Assembly (NCBI GenBank): GCA_019054805.1
Contig: JAHQIY010000002.1
Coordinates: 5,828,001-5,892,000 of the forward strand
DNA length: 64,000 nucleotides
Direction of reading: 5' to 3'
Source: Brachionus manjavacas
Taxonomy: Eukaryota > Rotifera > Eurotatoria > Ploima > Brachionidae
The notes beneath the pieces are model-generated. The model ran no database searches and was not told where the DNA came from. It was given only the letters and a program-made list of their open reading frames with translations. Made by a program: the position numbers and the translations under genes. How positions within the stretch are numbered: the stretch's first letter is position 1; every line of letters begins with the position of its first letter. Of this stretch, positions 36,094 to 48,967 are shown piece after piece.

Positions 36094-38083
36094 GCTTTTT
36101 TAAATTTAAAAATAAATCATTAATTATTTAAAATAAAAATAAAATTAAAAATGTGAAACCATAACATCTTTTTTTTTTCAATATTTAATTTTTGAATATT
36201 ATCAGCCATAAGAATAAAATTATGAGTAGCAAATAATAATTGGAAATTAAGTTTATAATTTTGAAATAGTTTATAATTTTATAAGGGAAGAAAAATAATT
36301 GTTGAAATTTAAATAAAAGATCTTTCAAACAATGTGTCTTTTAAGCAATATTTATCAATTTTTTAATTTTTTTAAAAATTGCCTAACCTAAAATTTTTTT
36401 TAAAAATAAATTCAAATGTTTTTAAAATTCATAAAGAGCATTATGACTTCATTGTATTAATGATAGATTTCACAAGCAAAAGTGCATTTGATACAAATTG
36501 TTCCAGGTCTGTTTCGATTGCAAAGAAATATCGAAAAACATGCTAAGGCATCATTAAAATTGATAAAAATTTATGATATACTAATAAAGCATTTGTTTGG
36601 AAAAATTTGAATTTTTTTAAGAATGATGTATGTGATAATGATTAATTCATGATCGAAAAGTGATTAAAACGAAATTTTGAATTAGAGAAAATTAAGAAGA
36701 ATGGAAACGCTATCAACATTATGAAAGAAATGAGATATTTTGGACTAAACTTATCGAATAAAAAAATGGCTTGATTATTTTAAAATTATAATTTTGCTAT
36801 TTAATTTCAGTTTTATCAATAAATAAATTTGAATCATTCAAAAAGAGAGATTTAAATTTTAAAAATGAATAAAAGCAATTAAATTTTTTTTTGATCTTTT
36901 AAATTTTGTAAGATAAGCCATATCGTGTCAAATTCAATTGATATATTTGTTAGAGAAAAACCAATATTTATTTTTAGTTTGTTTTTATTTCGATGATTGA
37001 CGATCAAAGGGATAAATCACCAAATCATACTTGATTTTTGACTGTAAGGAACAAATTATTATTTTGATTGAAATAAATTTTCAAATCTGCTTTATTTTTA
37101 CAACTTTAATTTTAATTCTGTATCAATTTATTTATCAATTAAATTAAGTATTTGGTTGATTATTACATTTCTTAATATAGAAATTTGCAATAAAATATTT
37201 TTTTAAACAAATTCGTCAATTTTAGAGTGAAATAGAATTCATTTGATCACTAATGAAAAAATTCAGATTTATTTTTAGAAAAAATCTGCTTTTATTTTTC
37301 CGTAAAAACAAAATATGATGTTAGTCTAAATATCACAATTTAAATCTTAGTGTGGCCCACGTTTGGCAACAGAAGGAGTGAAAATTTTTCTTTAAAAACT
37401 AAACTTATTAATAGTAAATAAATAAATAAATTTGTTTCTATGATATATTTTAAAGGCGTTAAATAAAAAATTTTAAACAAAATAAGTAAAAAAAATAATG
37501 GATAATTTCCTTAATTAATACTTGAAAATCCTACCTAAATAATAAATCAAAAAATGATTTGACTAGTTTAAATTCAATTTTAAAAATCTAAATGGGGTTT
37601 TTAGAAAAAATTTAGTGGAGAAATTTATTCCTTAACAAAGAAATTAAATAGAAAAATTAAAATACCAAAATTTATCTTATTCTATATAATTTATCAATTC
37701 TACCACATCCAAAGCTTTTATTCTGCGAATTTTGTCAAATCCTCTGGATAAATGCACCCCATTTTAAGATTTAAAGTGAATAAATTTTTCAAGTCTTTTT
37801 GAGAATAATGATTTGGGGTTTGTAAGAACATTTATTGGTTTATCCATTTGCATATTTAGGAGAATCGCTACAAAATGAAAGCATCTTGAAAACTTATTTA
37901 GATTAAAATTAAATAATCTTTATAAGTTTTCAAAAATTCTCAATTCCCTTCTTCCTAAAATATGTATTAAAATTGATAAATGATCTTATGACTAATGACA
38001 ATTTTGAATTTAAATATTATTTTTTTTAATTAAATTTATTAATTTAACAAAATATTAGTTTAAAAAAATAAGTTATATGGCGA
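36094..38083. other. Intergenic between convergent genes, no gene seen
   Basis: AT-rich, presumably the 3' regions of the membrane orphan (+) and VPS53 (-). No transposon or RNA gene recognised. Confidence 0.5.
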
Positions 38084-41000
38084 TTACGATGGATTGACCG
38101 ATTTGGCGGCGTTAACTTTTGATTTAAAAATTTCCAAATAAAATGCCAAATCGCTTTTTTTGTAGCCTTTCATTTCGACTACAGACCTAAAAGTTTCTGG
38201 ATCGTTGTCGCCTACTAATTTGATATAATTTTCTACAAAGGCCACAATAGGTTCACCTGGAGTCATTACAGACTTAAGGATCATCTCACCACGGCCCATT
38301 TCTTTGAGTACAATTTTTGTGTATGTAGACGGCGCTTTACGTGCCATTCCTGCATTAAACGTGGGCATTTCTATTAATGCTGTCTTCAGCGAATGAGTAT
38401 CCAGTAAAAGTTGTTCTATGCCAGCTTGGGAAATTAATTTACACTTAAAAATGTTGTTAATAAATTTATGCATTAAATTATTGGCAAATTTAGAGCAAAA
38501 TTGAGTAAAATATTTTCTTGAATTGACCAAATTGTCTCTGACTAGAGGTACAAAATGCTTCAAATGACCTACAATTGAGGTTATATAACTGCTCTGATCA
38601 CCGACTGTTGAATAGGTTTGCCAAGATATTTTGGACATAGCCATCAATGCGGGCTCGCATGAATTTTCCAAATCTTGTACTAATAATTGAATGGTATTCG
38701 ATATAACTGTAGAAAAAATGTCTTTTTCTATGCTGAAATTAATTTTTTTTGTATACAATTCAATTTGTTTAGGTTCTAGACTGATAGTCATGCCGTGCAC
38801 TGTTGATACTGATACTTTCTCTTTTAATTTATCTTCTAGTTGTTGAGTAGTTTCCAAACAATATTCAGCTGTGCATAAGATGCTGCATATTTTGCTGATT
38901 TCCAATTCATTCAATTTTTTAGAGTCTAGTGACAGTGCATTGGCAATGCTCGACGTTTGATTTTCTTTAAGCATGTTCTGAATTTGGAAATTTTGTATCA
39001 AATTTGAAGCTGCACCACTTATACTAGAATATGAAGATAGCGCCCCACTGCTTATTCTAAATTAATCAAAAATTTAAAATTTTTAATAATTTTCAACTTC
39101 AAATTCTTTTGCATTGGATGCGAAAATTAAGTGAAAAGATTTTTTTTTAATAACAATTACTAATTTGTCTTAAAAGTTAAAAATTTATTCAAAATTCCCT
39201 TTTAAATTTTGGTTAAAATATTAAGAAAATTCAACTGAGAACTGCGAAACTGCTAAATATTTCATTACAACACTATCTAAATTTCGGAGAGTCAACTTTA
39301 AAATGTGTATAGAATTTTTTTAATATTTAGGTGTCGAAATTAATAAAGTATTCGATATCTACACATTTTAAAGCGAGGTAGGACTCAAAAAAATCGAATA
39401 GCGATGTTAACAACCTACCCCCGGCCGCCTTCTCGGATGCATTTTCAAATTTATTTGAGGCCGTACTCTTAAACGAAATTGAGAATGACTACTTAGATCA
39501 TGAAAAGCAATTTGAATTTAAAGAACAATTTTCATGAAGTCATGCCATCTTTGTATTAAAAAAAGCTGTCAAAATGAGCAAAATGTTAAAGAAACGACTT
39601 TATGGGTGTGCAATCGACGCTTCAAAAGCCTTTGACAAGGTTAATCATTCTAATCTCTGGGTCAAATGAATCAAATGTAATATTAGACCTGCGGTCCTGT
39701 TTGCGATAATGAATTACTATCAGGAGTCACTGATGCTGGTAGAGAATGATCTTGAGTATTCGACACTTTTTAGAACTAGGCTGGGTGTCAGACAAGGTGG
39801 TATAATGTCCCCTAAATTATTCTCAATTTACATCGACGATTTGCTAAAAGATATTGAGAACTGACCATTCGGCCTTAAACCAGACAGCTCGACTAAGATT
39901 GATGTGATTGGATATGATGCGGATGACATCATTCTTAATAGCATCTCTAAATACGATCTTCAAAAGCAAATAGACGTAGTTGAACGGTTCGGAGCTCGTA
40001 ATAGAATTTGTTTTAATCCTAAGAAGACCATGAACATGTTGAAAGAAAACCATGAACGATACGGAGCTCGTAATGAATTCAAAAATTAATCGAAGTGCTG
40101 ATGAGAGACGGTGTGATCTTTTGCAAGATGATCTTCAATTGTATCGAACATCAATTAAACAAGTGACTCCATGAAATATCTAGGCGTCACACTCTCTGAC
40201 GATGATAAGAATTCAGAACATATCAATAAAATAAAAAAGGCAGTTTATGCATCCTTGGCCAAATTAAAGGTCCTTGGTATTGTTAGCGATATTGCACATC
40301 CAAACATGAAAGGGCGATTATATAAGACGTACTTACGACCAATCTTATTGTACGGACTAAAGAACCACAATCTGGGTTCAACAGAAAAACTAAAAATTAA
40401 ACGAATAGAGGGTAACGTCATTAAAGGCATACTTGGAATACCTAAAAGATGCAGGACAATTAAGTTGCTTCTAACGCTTAAATAAGAGTCAACCATTATT
40501 CGATTCAACACTTTAAAATGTGATTTCTATCAGAGACTCATCCGAAAAACCTACATCAGGGAAATATTAAGAATTTTCGAAGCAATTGAAGTCAATCAAA
40601 GTTTTTTTATGAAAAAGACGAATTAAAAAACTTAGATGACAGCTCTTTGGAACGGAGTGAGGTTTGTAATGTACACAAATACATAGTAAAGACTGACCTG
40701 AGGGCTTCAAAAGGAGATCATATAGTCCTGAAAATTAGAGAGATATTTAGCCATATGAATAGAGAGGAGATTCCAAAAATGCTCATTGAGTTCACCAGAT
40801 TTGATCGACAGAGCAGGGTCTAACTAAAACTGCAGAAAAAACTCAATATTATTATATTTAATGTTTATCCTCTTTTTTTTATCTATTTTTTTTACAAACT
40901 GTATATATGTTGTTTTTTCTTAACGCCACGCTTTTATTTTATTTTAGAGCGTATCGATTGTGGCCCAACTGGTGGCCTCTGCTCAGTAAATTAATAAATA

Positions 41001-44000
41001 AATTAAAGCGAGGTAGTGTCAAAGGTAAACGACTTATATCAGGTTTCTAACAAGTCTATGTCTTAAATGGGAAATGATAGACTATTTATTTTGCGGCGCA
41101 GAATATTTTTGATTTTTAGTTTTTAATTTTAAATTTAAATTTTTCAATTTAAAAGCCTGACGAGAAAGAAAAAATAATCATCAAATGTTATTATTTGCAC
41201 ATTTGAAGGACAATTTTTTATTAAATAATAATGCTTCATTAAGAATATGGAATAGATTATTCTCAATTATTAAGTTTAAAAATATGTCGAATTGAAAATA
41301 TGAACACCTGGTATTCATTCTTGTTTTTTTTAATTTAAATTATTTTTAAAATTATTTAAATTAAATTTTCGGTGTAAGAAACATCCATATCATAAACGAT
41401 TAGGTTATAAATCAATTTCTTTTTGTTTCTAAATATTTTTTAAAGTGATCTACCTAGAACGTTCTCTTAGCATTACGCCCAATTTTTATTAATTTAAAAA
41501 ATAAAGTTAAAATTAAAATAAGATAAAATTTATTTTAAAAAAATAGTTATGGAGATAAAATAGTAACGAGATAGTAGAGAGATGTCCAAGTAAAGTTATT
41601 AATTTTTTTGGTTATAGATCTTATTTATCAAAACCTAAAATTTACTGATCGTTTAATTGAAACTTGGTCAAAATAAAAAAGTTAAATTGGATAAACAGGC
41701 ACATTAATATAAAAAATCAGTTTCCGATTAATCTTTAGGATCATTAGGATTTTTTTCTTAAAGAAAAAGATAAAATTTACTTTTTATCAAATTCAAGTAT
41801 TTATATTAATAATTGAAAATTATGTGTAAAAAGATTATTTTAGCAATATTATTAGGTATTACATGCTGCTATTTATTGAACCAATAAACACCTAAAAATT
41901 ACAAATAATTACCATAAATTGGGAAAATGCATTATGGTCAAAATAACAAATATTTTTAAAAAAAGAAAATTTATTTTTTTGAAAATCAACTAGAAAAAAT
42001 GAAAATTAAAATTCATGATAAAATTTTCAAACTATGTTAAATACGCAATTAATTTGCAATAGAGATTTCAAAATTATTAAAGATTGAAAATATATACTCA
42101 GCATATATTCGTTCCAAAGAAAGAATTTTTCTCGAAACTACTGTTAAAAATGGTTGGGTGGTTCGAAGACGATATGAGTAAGAGAACTAAGTCAGTTTTC
42201 CATGGCGATGGAGTCACCTAGAATATGCAGTGCAGGAATGAAAATTATGAAAAGGGATGTAAATGCGTTAGAAAAGGTGCAAGAGCAGAAATCTGTGTCG
42301 CTGAGAAATATGACTGATGAGGCTTAGTGAAAAAATGGTTAGAGGAGATTTTATTGAAATTTACAAATCAAAAAACAAGGATACAACAATGTGGCTAAGG
42401 AGGAATACTGTGATATAGCGACATCTTTGTCGATATCACTGGTAAGTTTATTAACTTAACCATGAGCGTTTAAGTTAACAAGGAGCATAAAAAGCTGCTC
42501 AAATACAAGGAAAATTTCTAGGGGTAACACTTGATCCTGAACTAAGGTTAGACTAATATGCTAAAATTAAAAAGGAAAGAACAACTCGTCAGCTCAACTA
42601 AATCAAATCAATAGGTGGTAAAATCTGGGGAGCCTCCAGTAGAACAAAAATGACTACATTTAAAAGATTAATCAGACCGGTTATAGAATATGTCCAATCT
42701 GCAACTCAAATGATGTCCTTATCGAACTAGAAAACCTTAAAAACAATTAGATATGCTTTTATACGAGCAACCGAATCAGCAGCTTCACTAAACAGTTAAG
42801 TTGATATCGACCCTGCGGTTAAAAGATCTTGCTTTCTCACTAATAACGGGTTTTTTTTTATTCTCTTTCCATATTCTTGTAGTAAATTTAATTTTAAATA
42901 CGATAAATAAAAAACTTTTCCAAATTGAATTAAAAATGACCAAAATAAATTCATCTAAAGAAGAGGTCTTCAGAATTCGCGTGTACGCGTTTTTTGACGA
43001 AAAAAGATCACTTGAAAAGATATTCGTTGTGAGGCATTTTATGGCAGAAAAAAATCCAAGGAGTAATGTTTACCGAATTTTAAAACGAAGTGAATATTTT
43101 TCACAAGAAAGAAAACAAGGATCTGGTCAAACACCGAAAAAAATGACTAAGGTATAACTCAACAAGCTTTAAAAGGCTTTTGATCACAAAGACAACATCA
43201 GTCAGCGTCAAGCATCCAAAAAGTTTGATATTAGCCAGCAAATGGTCTCAAAATTGTTTAAGAAGCTTCAAATAACACCTTGAAAAAATATGAAAATCCC
43301 TGACCGAACCGAAACGCAAAAAAAAGTAGCTAGAGTTAAATGTAGAAATTTGTGTTTAAAAAATCCAAATATTTCCTGGATTTTAGACGATGAATCCTAT
43401 TACACTCTCAGTCATGGTAAAATCAATGGAAATGAAATATTTAACTCAAGTAGTTTAACTGCAACACCAGAAAGTACAAAATATACCCCAGTTAAGAATT
43501 TTGAGCAGAAAATACTTGTTTGGTTGGTCATTTCTGAGAGGGGTATTTCGGCGCCAATCAAACGAAAAAGTGGACTTGCAGTCAACCAAACTGTCTATTT
43601 AGACTTTATAAAGCGTGGAGTCATTCCGTTTATTAATTAGCATCATTCTGACTTCAACTATAAGTTCTGGCCCGACTTGGCGAGCTCTCATTATGCCAAT
43701 ACAGTCGTCAACTACTTGATTGACCAAAAAATCAAATTTTTGCAAAAATTTATGTATCCAAGTAAAGTTTTAGAAATTTTTTTATTTCTTCAAATTCCTT
43801 TGATGATTTGATAAAAATGTAGATCTCTTTGTTGATCTTGAGGAATATCTTCAAAATGAAAAAGAAGGATTTATAGATTTTTCATCTGGAAACGAATCTA
43901 ATCATAGTCCCGCATTTCCCTAGTGACCTAGTCACTATAAACATAAATCATCATCATCATCTAACGAGGAGATCGGATATACGGGCCAAGGGTACTAATG

Positions 44001-46494
44001 TAAACTTTAAAAATACCATAAGTTTTTAGAGAAATAGTTTCTCTATTCAAATTAGAAACTATTTTGCAGCTGCGGTGACATGCCTTTTTCTCAAACAGAG
44101 TAGTTTCGCATTCAAATAAGTTACTAGAAAATGTGGTAAATTTAAGTAAACTGCTGGTTTCAAAGCAACTTTGGATTTATTTAATTGAATCGACTGCTAC
44201 AGCTCCATGCTGCTAAAAGCTGATGATCGGCTCAAACACTCTACACATTAGGTGACGCATCAAAAACTACTACTTTAATCTTGCTTGAATTTGATTAAAA
44301 AAGATTAATTTTTACAGTATTTGTCTCTTAATTTTTATTTTTTTAATAAAATTTTTGTTCTGATTTTGCCTATTTTTCCCAAAAAAATTTTATTTAAGCT
44401 TTCAATCTTGCTCTTTCTCAAAGAATTTTATTTTTTTTTTTTTAATTTTAAATCCAATTAATTCTTCTATTTAATTTATTAAAAGTTTTCAATTCTTTGA
44501 AAAAATTCTTTTAATTACGAGTTGCTTTACTATTTTTTTTAATCAAATAAAATAACCTATTTATCCTGCTATTAAGCAAACGCTTTTACCGAATCTCTTA
44601 AGAATAAACTAAATATAGAAAACATTTTTTTTCTAATTGAATAAAAATAAAAGTTAGAAATATAAAAATTACTTTGGTAAACTTGAATTTAAAACTCGAT
44701 TGGAATATTCTCTTAAATATTTTTGAAACGTGACAGTCAATTTGCATAGAAGATTATTGTTTGTGAATAACTGGAGACATTGAGACATGCAGTTTTTGTA
44801 AAAAATGAACAAATCGGCAGCACTGTTGTGTAAGTTATTGGAGTCTTCGCCGGTCAATTTTGGAAATCCGTTTGTTTTGACATCTTCGGCAAATCTGGTG
44901 ATCAAGTCAGATAATGTTCTAAAATAGCACAAATTAAAATTTTTACACAATTTTTTATAACAAACTAATTTTTCATACATCTCTGTATAGTTGAGAAAAA
45001 TATCAAAATGAGCATCAAAGCATTGACTAATCATTCCCAAAAATGGTTTCCATTCACTGGTTTCATTTTCCATTTCAAGATTAGGGGGCTTCGCTACTGT
45101 TCTACCCAAAAAATTTTTACTCAATAGATTCTCAAATGCTATTGTTCGCTGAATAGCAAAAGTGAGCAATTTATTATCTATTTCTATCCTTCGTTTATTC
45201 ATTATATTGCTTAGCTCACGTCTATTTAAAATCGTTAATTAAAGTTAAAATTTTATTTAATTTAGGATACTTTGTCGACTCGCAAAAATCCACAGCTAAT
45301 CTCTCACTCATGTCCCACGAATTCGGAAAAATTTTGTTATACTTTTCCTCAAATTCAGCAAGAGTTTTTTTTATCCATGAATATCTGCGATCTATTTTGT
45401 CCAGCCAAGAATTCTTATCAAAATTGAAATTATTTATTTTTTATTTAATTTATTTAAACAAACTTCTTGATTTTCCTCAAATAAAACTGGATATTCACTT
45501 AATTCTTTTTTTAAAAACCACTTTATAAGTTCACTTTTAAATTTAGGCTCGAGAACATCCAAACATTTACAAATTCCTTGTCCATTCTGAGGATTCAGCT
45601 TAAATATTTAAAACTTTTTAAAACAACAAAAAATTAAAATTTTTCTTATATTAATACTCTTTGAAACGGATTTGAAAACATTTCTTCAAATTCAGTTTTT
45701 ACTTTCACTGAAAGTTCGGACTTAATTTTCTTAACTCGGTCAGCTAGACTAGCTATTTGTTCTATATGATTGTACGATTCAAAATGATCAATTACATTTA
45801 CGACCCGTTCCAAAATAATACCCATTTCTCCCATACGACTAGTTTTATTTGTTTCTATCAGCTCTCTTTCAAAAATTTAAGAAAAAAATTTTTTTTAGTA
45901 AAATAATTACTCTAGATCCTCAACTCCTTCTAATAATATATACAAATGGTTCAAAGTAGTTATGGAGTAGGAAATATTTTTTTTTGCTACATCCAGCTGT
46001 TTTATGTCTCGAGTTATTTCTTTGACCTTATAATGTAAATTAAGAAAAAAAAAATTTTGAAATTGGTTTGAAATATCAACCATTTCTTCAGATTTTTCGG
46101 CTTTTGATTTTATGTCTTTGATTTGGGAAAATAAATGTATTATTGCTTTTTGTGCATCTTCTAAAGATGCGGTCCCGGTTTGAGCCGATTCACTTTGATT
46201 ATGAATTATTGATTTTATTTCATTGTCGATTTTTCTTGGGACAAAAATTGAAAAGAATAAATTGAAATTTTTAAATTACTTTATTTTTAGTTTATTGTTC
46301 TTAATTATATCATCAATATTTGACAAAGATTGCTCATTTGGAAAAAGTTCATTGATGTATTCGACTAGATCAAAATCAGGGTGGTCCAACGGATCATCAC
46401 TTGGTATTATTGATGCAATTGCCTTTTGAACTTCAGCCGGAAGAGACAGGCTTTGGATAAAATCTTCATCACCAAATATATCATCGTCATCCAT
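38084..46494 (-). CDS. VPS53: VPS53, GARP/EARP tethering-complex subunit (complete)
   Basis: Eight exons: 46280..46494, 46081..46234, 45911..46026, 45658..45865, 45464..45598, 45271..45413, 44673..45221, 38084..39056. All junctions keep phase and the sum is 2,493 nt, 830 residues, the usual VPS53 length. Signature stretches in order: DPLDHPDFDLVEYINELFP, EQSLSNIDDIIKNNKLKIKK, EMVKEITRDIKQLD (split by an intron after Met), LDKIDRRYSWIKK, LLTFAIQRT, CADLF-like AADLFIFYKNCMSQC, FQKYLREYSNRVL, and the C-terminal FSTVISNTIQLLVQDLE, EQLLLDTHSLKTAL, ARKAPSTYTKIVLKEM. VPS53 is a rod-shaped CATCHR-family subunit that tethers endosome-derived vesicles at the trans-Golgi (GARP) and at recycling endosomes (EARP). 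The first six introns are 46-65 bp; the last is 5,616 bp and full of transposon remnants. Confidence 0.96.
39368..39381. repeat. Target-site duplication, left copy (LINE)
   Basis: TTAAAGCGAGGTAG, identical to 41003-41016 on the other side of the LINE. Confidence 0.85.
39382..41002 (+). mobile_element. 5'-truncated LINE insertion with 14-bp target-site duplication
   Basis: The element is flanked by TTAAAGCGAGGTAG on both sides and ends in TTAATAAATAAATAAA-like tail sequence, as left by target-primed reverse transcription. Coding remnants in order: CAIDASKAFDKVNH, LGVRQGGIMSPKLFSIYIDD, GYDADDIIL (the catalytic box, with one extra residue between Tyr and Ala), and the thumb/C-terminal segment MKYLGVTLSDD to GILGIPKRCRTIK. 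Stops follow WVK, IEN and others, so it cannot be active. A local repeat of ERFGARNR/ERYGARNE at about 39980 and 40050 suggests an internal duplication. The RT type is clearly non-LTR; the clade is unassigned. Confidence 0.9.
41003..41016. repeat. Target-site duplication, right copy (LINE)
   Basis: TTAAAGCGAGGTAG, matching 39368-39381. Confidence 0.85.
42130..42440 (+). mobile_element. LINE C-terminal fragment
   Basis: Shifted frames read LEYAVQE, ALEKVQEQKSVSLRNMTD and VRGDFIEIYKSKNK, the usual run after the RT domain in CR1-like LINEs (LEKVQ...ATK, then RGD-IEIYK). Very decayed. Confidence 0.55.
42500..42800 (+). mobile_element. LINE RT fragment of another family
   Basis: Frame with two TAG/TAA-type breaks reads KFLGVTLDPELRLD, then IGGKIWGASSRTKMTTFKRL and IRPVIEYVQSA, which is the post-catalytic segment of a Jockey/I-like LINE (GK-WGAS motif). 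It runs up to the mariner remnant. Confidence 0.7.
42930..43790 (+). pseudogene. Tc1/mariner-superfamily transposase, dead
   Basis: One reading frame from the ATG at 42936 carries a transposase with several premature stops (TAA at 43155, another just after, TGA near 43280, TAG near 43638) but no frameshift. It has an N-terminal helix-turn-helix region (NISQRQASKKFDISQQMVSK), the first catalytic Asp in ILDDESYYTL, QKILVWLVISERGISAP and the second Asp in KFWPDLASSHYAN. The reading decays before the third acidic residue expected near a NPPN-type motif, so the 3' end is missing or scrambled. No terminal inverted repeats were recognised. Confidence 0.85.
43800..44010 (+). mobile_element. Possible LINE 3' tail after the mariner remnant
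   Basis: A short frame (VDLFVDLEEYLQNEKEGFID) is followed by a CATCATCATCATC tract and a less AT-rich taacgaggagatcggatata stretch. The composition and trinucleotide repeat resemble a LINE 3' UTR; it may be the far end of the LINE that starts at 42500. Weakly supported. Confidence 0.3.
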
Positions 46495-47499
46495 AATAAA
46501 AAAATATTAAAATGATAAAAATATTTTGAATTAAAACGATTTTAGTCTGCATTTAAGTGATCAAAATATTAAAAATTTCAAAAGAAACATTACAAAGAGA
46601 AAATTTTAATATCTCGACTGTAATACTAATTAGCTAAATACAATTTTATCTTTTGCTTTACAACGATAATTGTTTATTTTTTTAAATTATTTATTATTTT
46701 ATTATATATTAAAAACTTGGAAATTTGATATATAGGATTAAAAAAAAGATTTTAATGATAAAAAAATTGGCAAAAAATGTAGTTTTTTTAAATGGTTTTT
46801 AATTAATGATTACGGGTTAAATATCATTACTTAAAAAATATTAAACTTAAAATAAAATTACGCTCATTAAAATCAATTGTGTCAATTAAAATGCAAAGAT
46901 TTAAATATATTTTTGATTAACTTACATATAAAAATTAGGTCCTTATTTTAAATACATAAAAAATTTTTTTTTTAATATGGATTGAAAAAAACTGATTCTA
47001 ATATTCAAAATAAATGAAATTATTAAGTTAAAAATTCACTAATTTTCACTGTTTCTGATGATTGTTTGATAATTAAATTTTTTGCTTCAATTTTCGATCT
47101 TCAAAAGGGAATTTACAGTTACAGCAAGTATTTTTTGTTGTATTACAATGTTGATTTGATCCAGAGTCGGTCAAAAGTCAAAGTAAAGTTAAAACTTTGA
47201 CTAGAGAAATTTTTTTTAGCTTTTTGGTCTCTTTTTGTAAGAGAAATTTAATTATTTCAATTTAAATTATGTCCATTTCCGATAAAAATAAGTTTTTTTT
47301 TATACTATTTTTTTGTCTTTAATGAATTTAAATCCAATTTAAAGTCAAAGCCAGACTTTGACTTTTTATCGACTCTGATTTATAATGATAATGATTGAGA
47401 AATCTTATTACAGTCATTTTTTCAAAAATATGGCATAAAGCTTAACTTTACTTAAAAATACGTAAAAATACCGGACCAAACTATCGTTCTAATTAATGA
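46495..47499. other. VPS53 upstream flank
   Basis: AT-rich sequence upstream of the VPS53 start codon; its promoter should lie here. A 25-bp-scale similarity between gagtcggtcaaaagtcaaagt (47164) and the inverted aaagtcaaagccagactttg region (47341) suggests weak inverted repeats. No gene seen. Confidence 0.4.
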
Positions 47500-48140
47500 A
47501 ATTAAATGATAGTAACACTAAAATCTGATAAGAGAATTAGATGGAGAAGAATAACCTATGGGTTAGTCGACTATAGTGGGTTAGGTTAAGCCTTAGCCAT
47601 CAATAGCTGAGATCTGAATTTGTCAAACTTGTAGGTTTACGAATTTTTTAGTAATCTGGATAAACTTTGATAATTAATAATTTATTGAACTTTTTCTAGC
47701 AATGTCTTTCTTTTGCAGAGGCTTCCAAGCTGTTGCAAATTATTCAAGATGTGGTCTTACAAACGCTGTGCAGAATCTTCTAAAATTATCAGTCGTCCAG
47801 AATTTGAATGCGTTTTTTAGTTGAACAATGACTCAATTTGCCGTCTGAATTGCCCTGTCAATCTGCTCTTTCCATTTGACCTTGCTATTTATCAAAATGC
47901 CTATGTCCATCTCCACTAGCGATTTCTCTAACTCGTACTTTTGTGAAATTTTCATGATGAAAGGTGTTTGATAAGTTATTTTGAAGCCAAATCGTAAAAT
48001 TTTACATTTCATTAGGTTGAACTTCATGTGCCAAGTTTCAGCTCAGTTGACTTTAATGTCGTCTTGAACAAGTTTCAGTTTGAACGAGTTATATAAGGTG
48101 TAGATAAGATTAATTTCGTCTGCAAAAAGTTTTCAAACAT
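47500..48140 (-). mobile_element. Decayed LINE fragment (copy 2 of a two-copy family)
   Basis: Minus-strand frame 48027-47833 reads MKFNLMKCKILRFGFKI, SLVEMDIGILINSKVKWKEQ and IDRAIQTAN, followed out of frame by FCTAFVRPHLE. Upstream a FADEINLIYTLYNSF segment replaces the expected YADD catalytic box. It matches the plus-strand copy at 8060-8640 along the coding part and in the 3' UTR, but lacks part of the region between them, so it carries its own deletion. Confidence 0.8.
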
Positions 48141-48967
48141 TGGGTTCAACAAATAATAAAAAAAATCAATAAAAAATCTATTCACTCAACAAATATAAAA
48201 AATCTATTTATCTTCGACGGATAAGGGTTAAATCTGTGGATTTAATCTTGAAATTTAGTTACTGCAAAAGTTTTCGAAGTCATTATCTCTTACTATTCTA
48301 AGATTATTGATAGAGATTAGACTTTTAAATCAATTGAAATGTTCATTTATTTAAAAAAAATAGACAAACTAAAAACAATTTAAAGTGCACCGAATGAAAA
48401 CAGATTTTCTGAAATTATATCCTGAATCACGCTGAATCCATATTTCTTTTGAAAATTTAGTACAATTTCTGTTGAATTCAGTAAATAATAGAAAAATACA
48501 ATTTCAATTTTAGTATTTAGTTTTTCACTGAACTTTTATCTCTCAATTTAAATGTATTAATCCTCTGAAAAATGTTAAAATTAAATTTGAAGCTATTGAC
48601 TATTTAAAATGCTAAATTTTAATGTAATTGAAAAAAAATTGACACTGGTCAAATCCTTAACATTAATTTACATTATAATTTCGATATTGAAGAATCTAAA
48701 TTTAATAAAAGATTAAAACAATTGCAAGAGTGCAAGATTGCAAGTCTATTTGTTTCCTTTAAAGCTTTCAAAAGAATACAATTTCTGTAAAAAATCGAAA
48801 TCCTCAAGAAAAATTTCGGTTCACCTCAGATATATTAAAAAAAATATATATAATGTAATAATTTAAATAAATATTTGCTATAATTTTATTAATACAAATT
48901 TTAGAAATATTAAACAAGTTAGAAACAAAATGGAAAAAATTAAATTATTTTCAAAAAATTTATGAAT
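48141..48967. other. Dynein 3' flank, no gene seen
   Basis: AT-rich sequence between the LINE copy and the dynein stop codon. Confidence 0.5.

Larger units (their letters stand above)
39057..44672 (-). other. VPS53 last intron, 5.6 kb transposon sink
   Basis: Phase-2 intron joining NSSLPK to ISSGALSS. It carries a LINE with target duplication (39382-41002), two further LINE fragments, a dead mariner transposase and a possible LINE tail, all listed separately. All coding remnants point opposite to VPS53. The stretches 41020-42120 and 44020-44670 show only AT-rich sequence. Confidence 0.9.
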
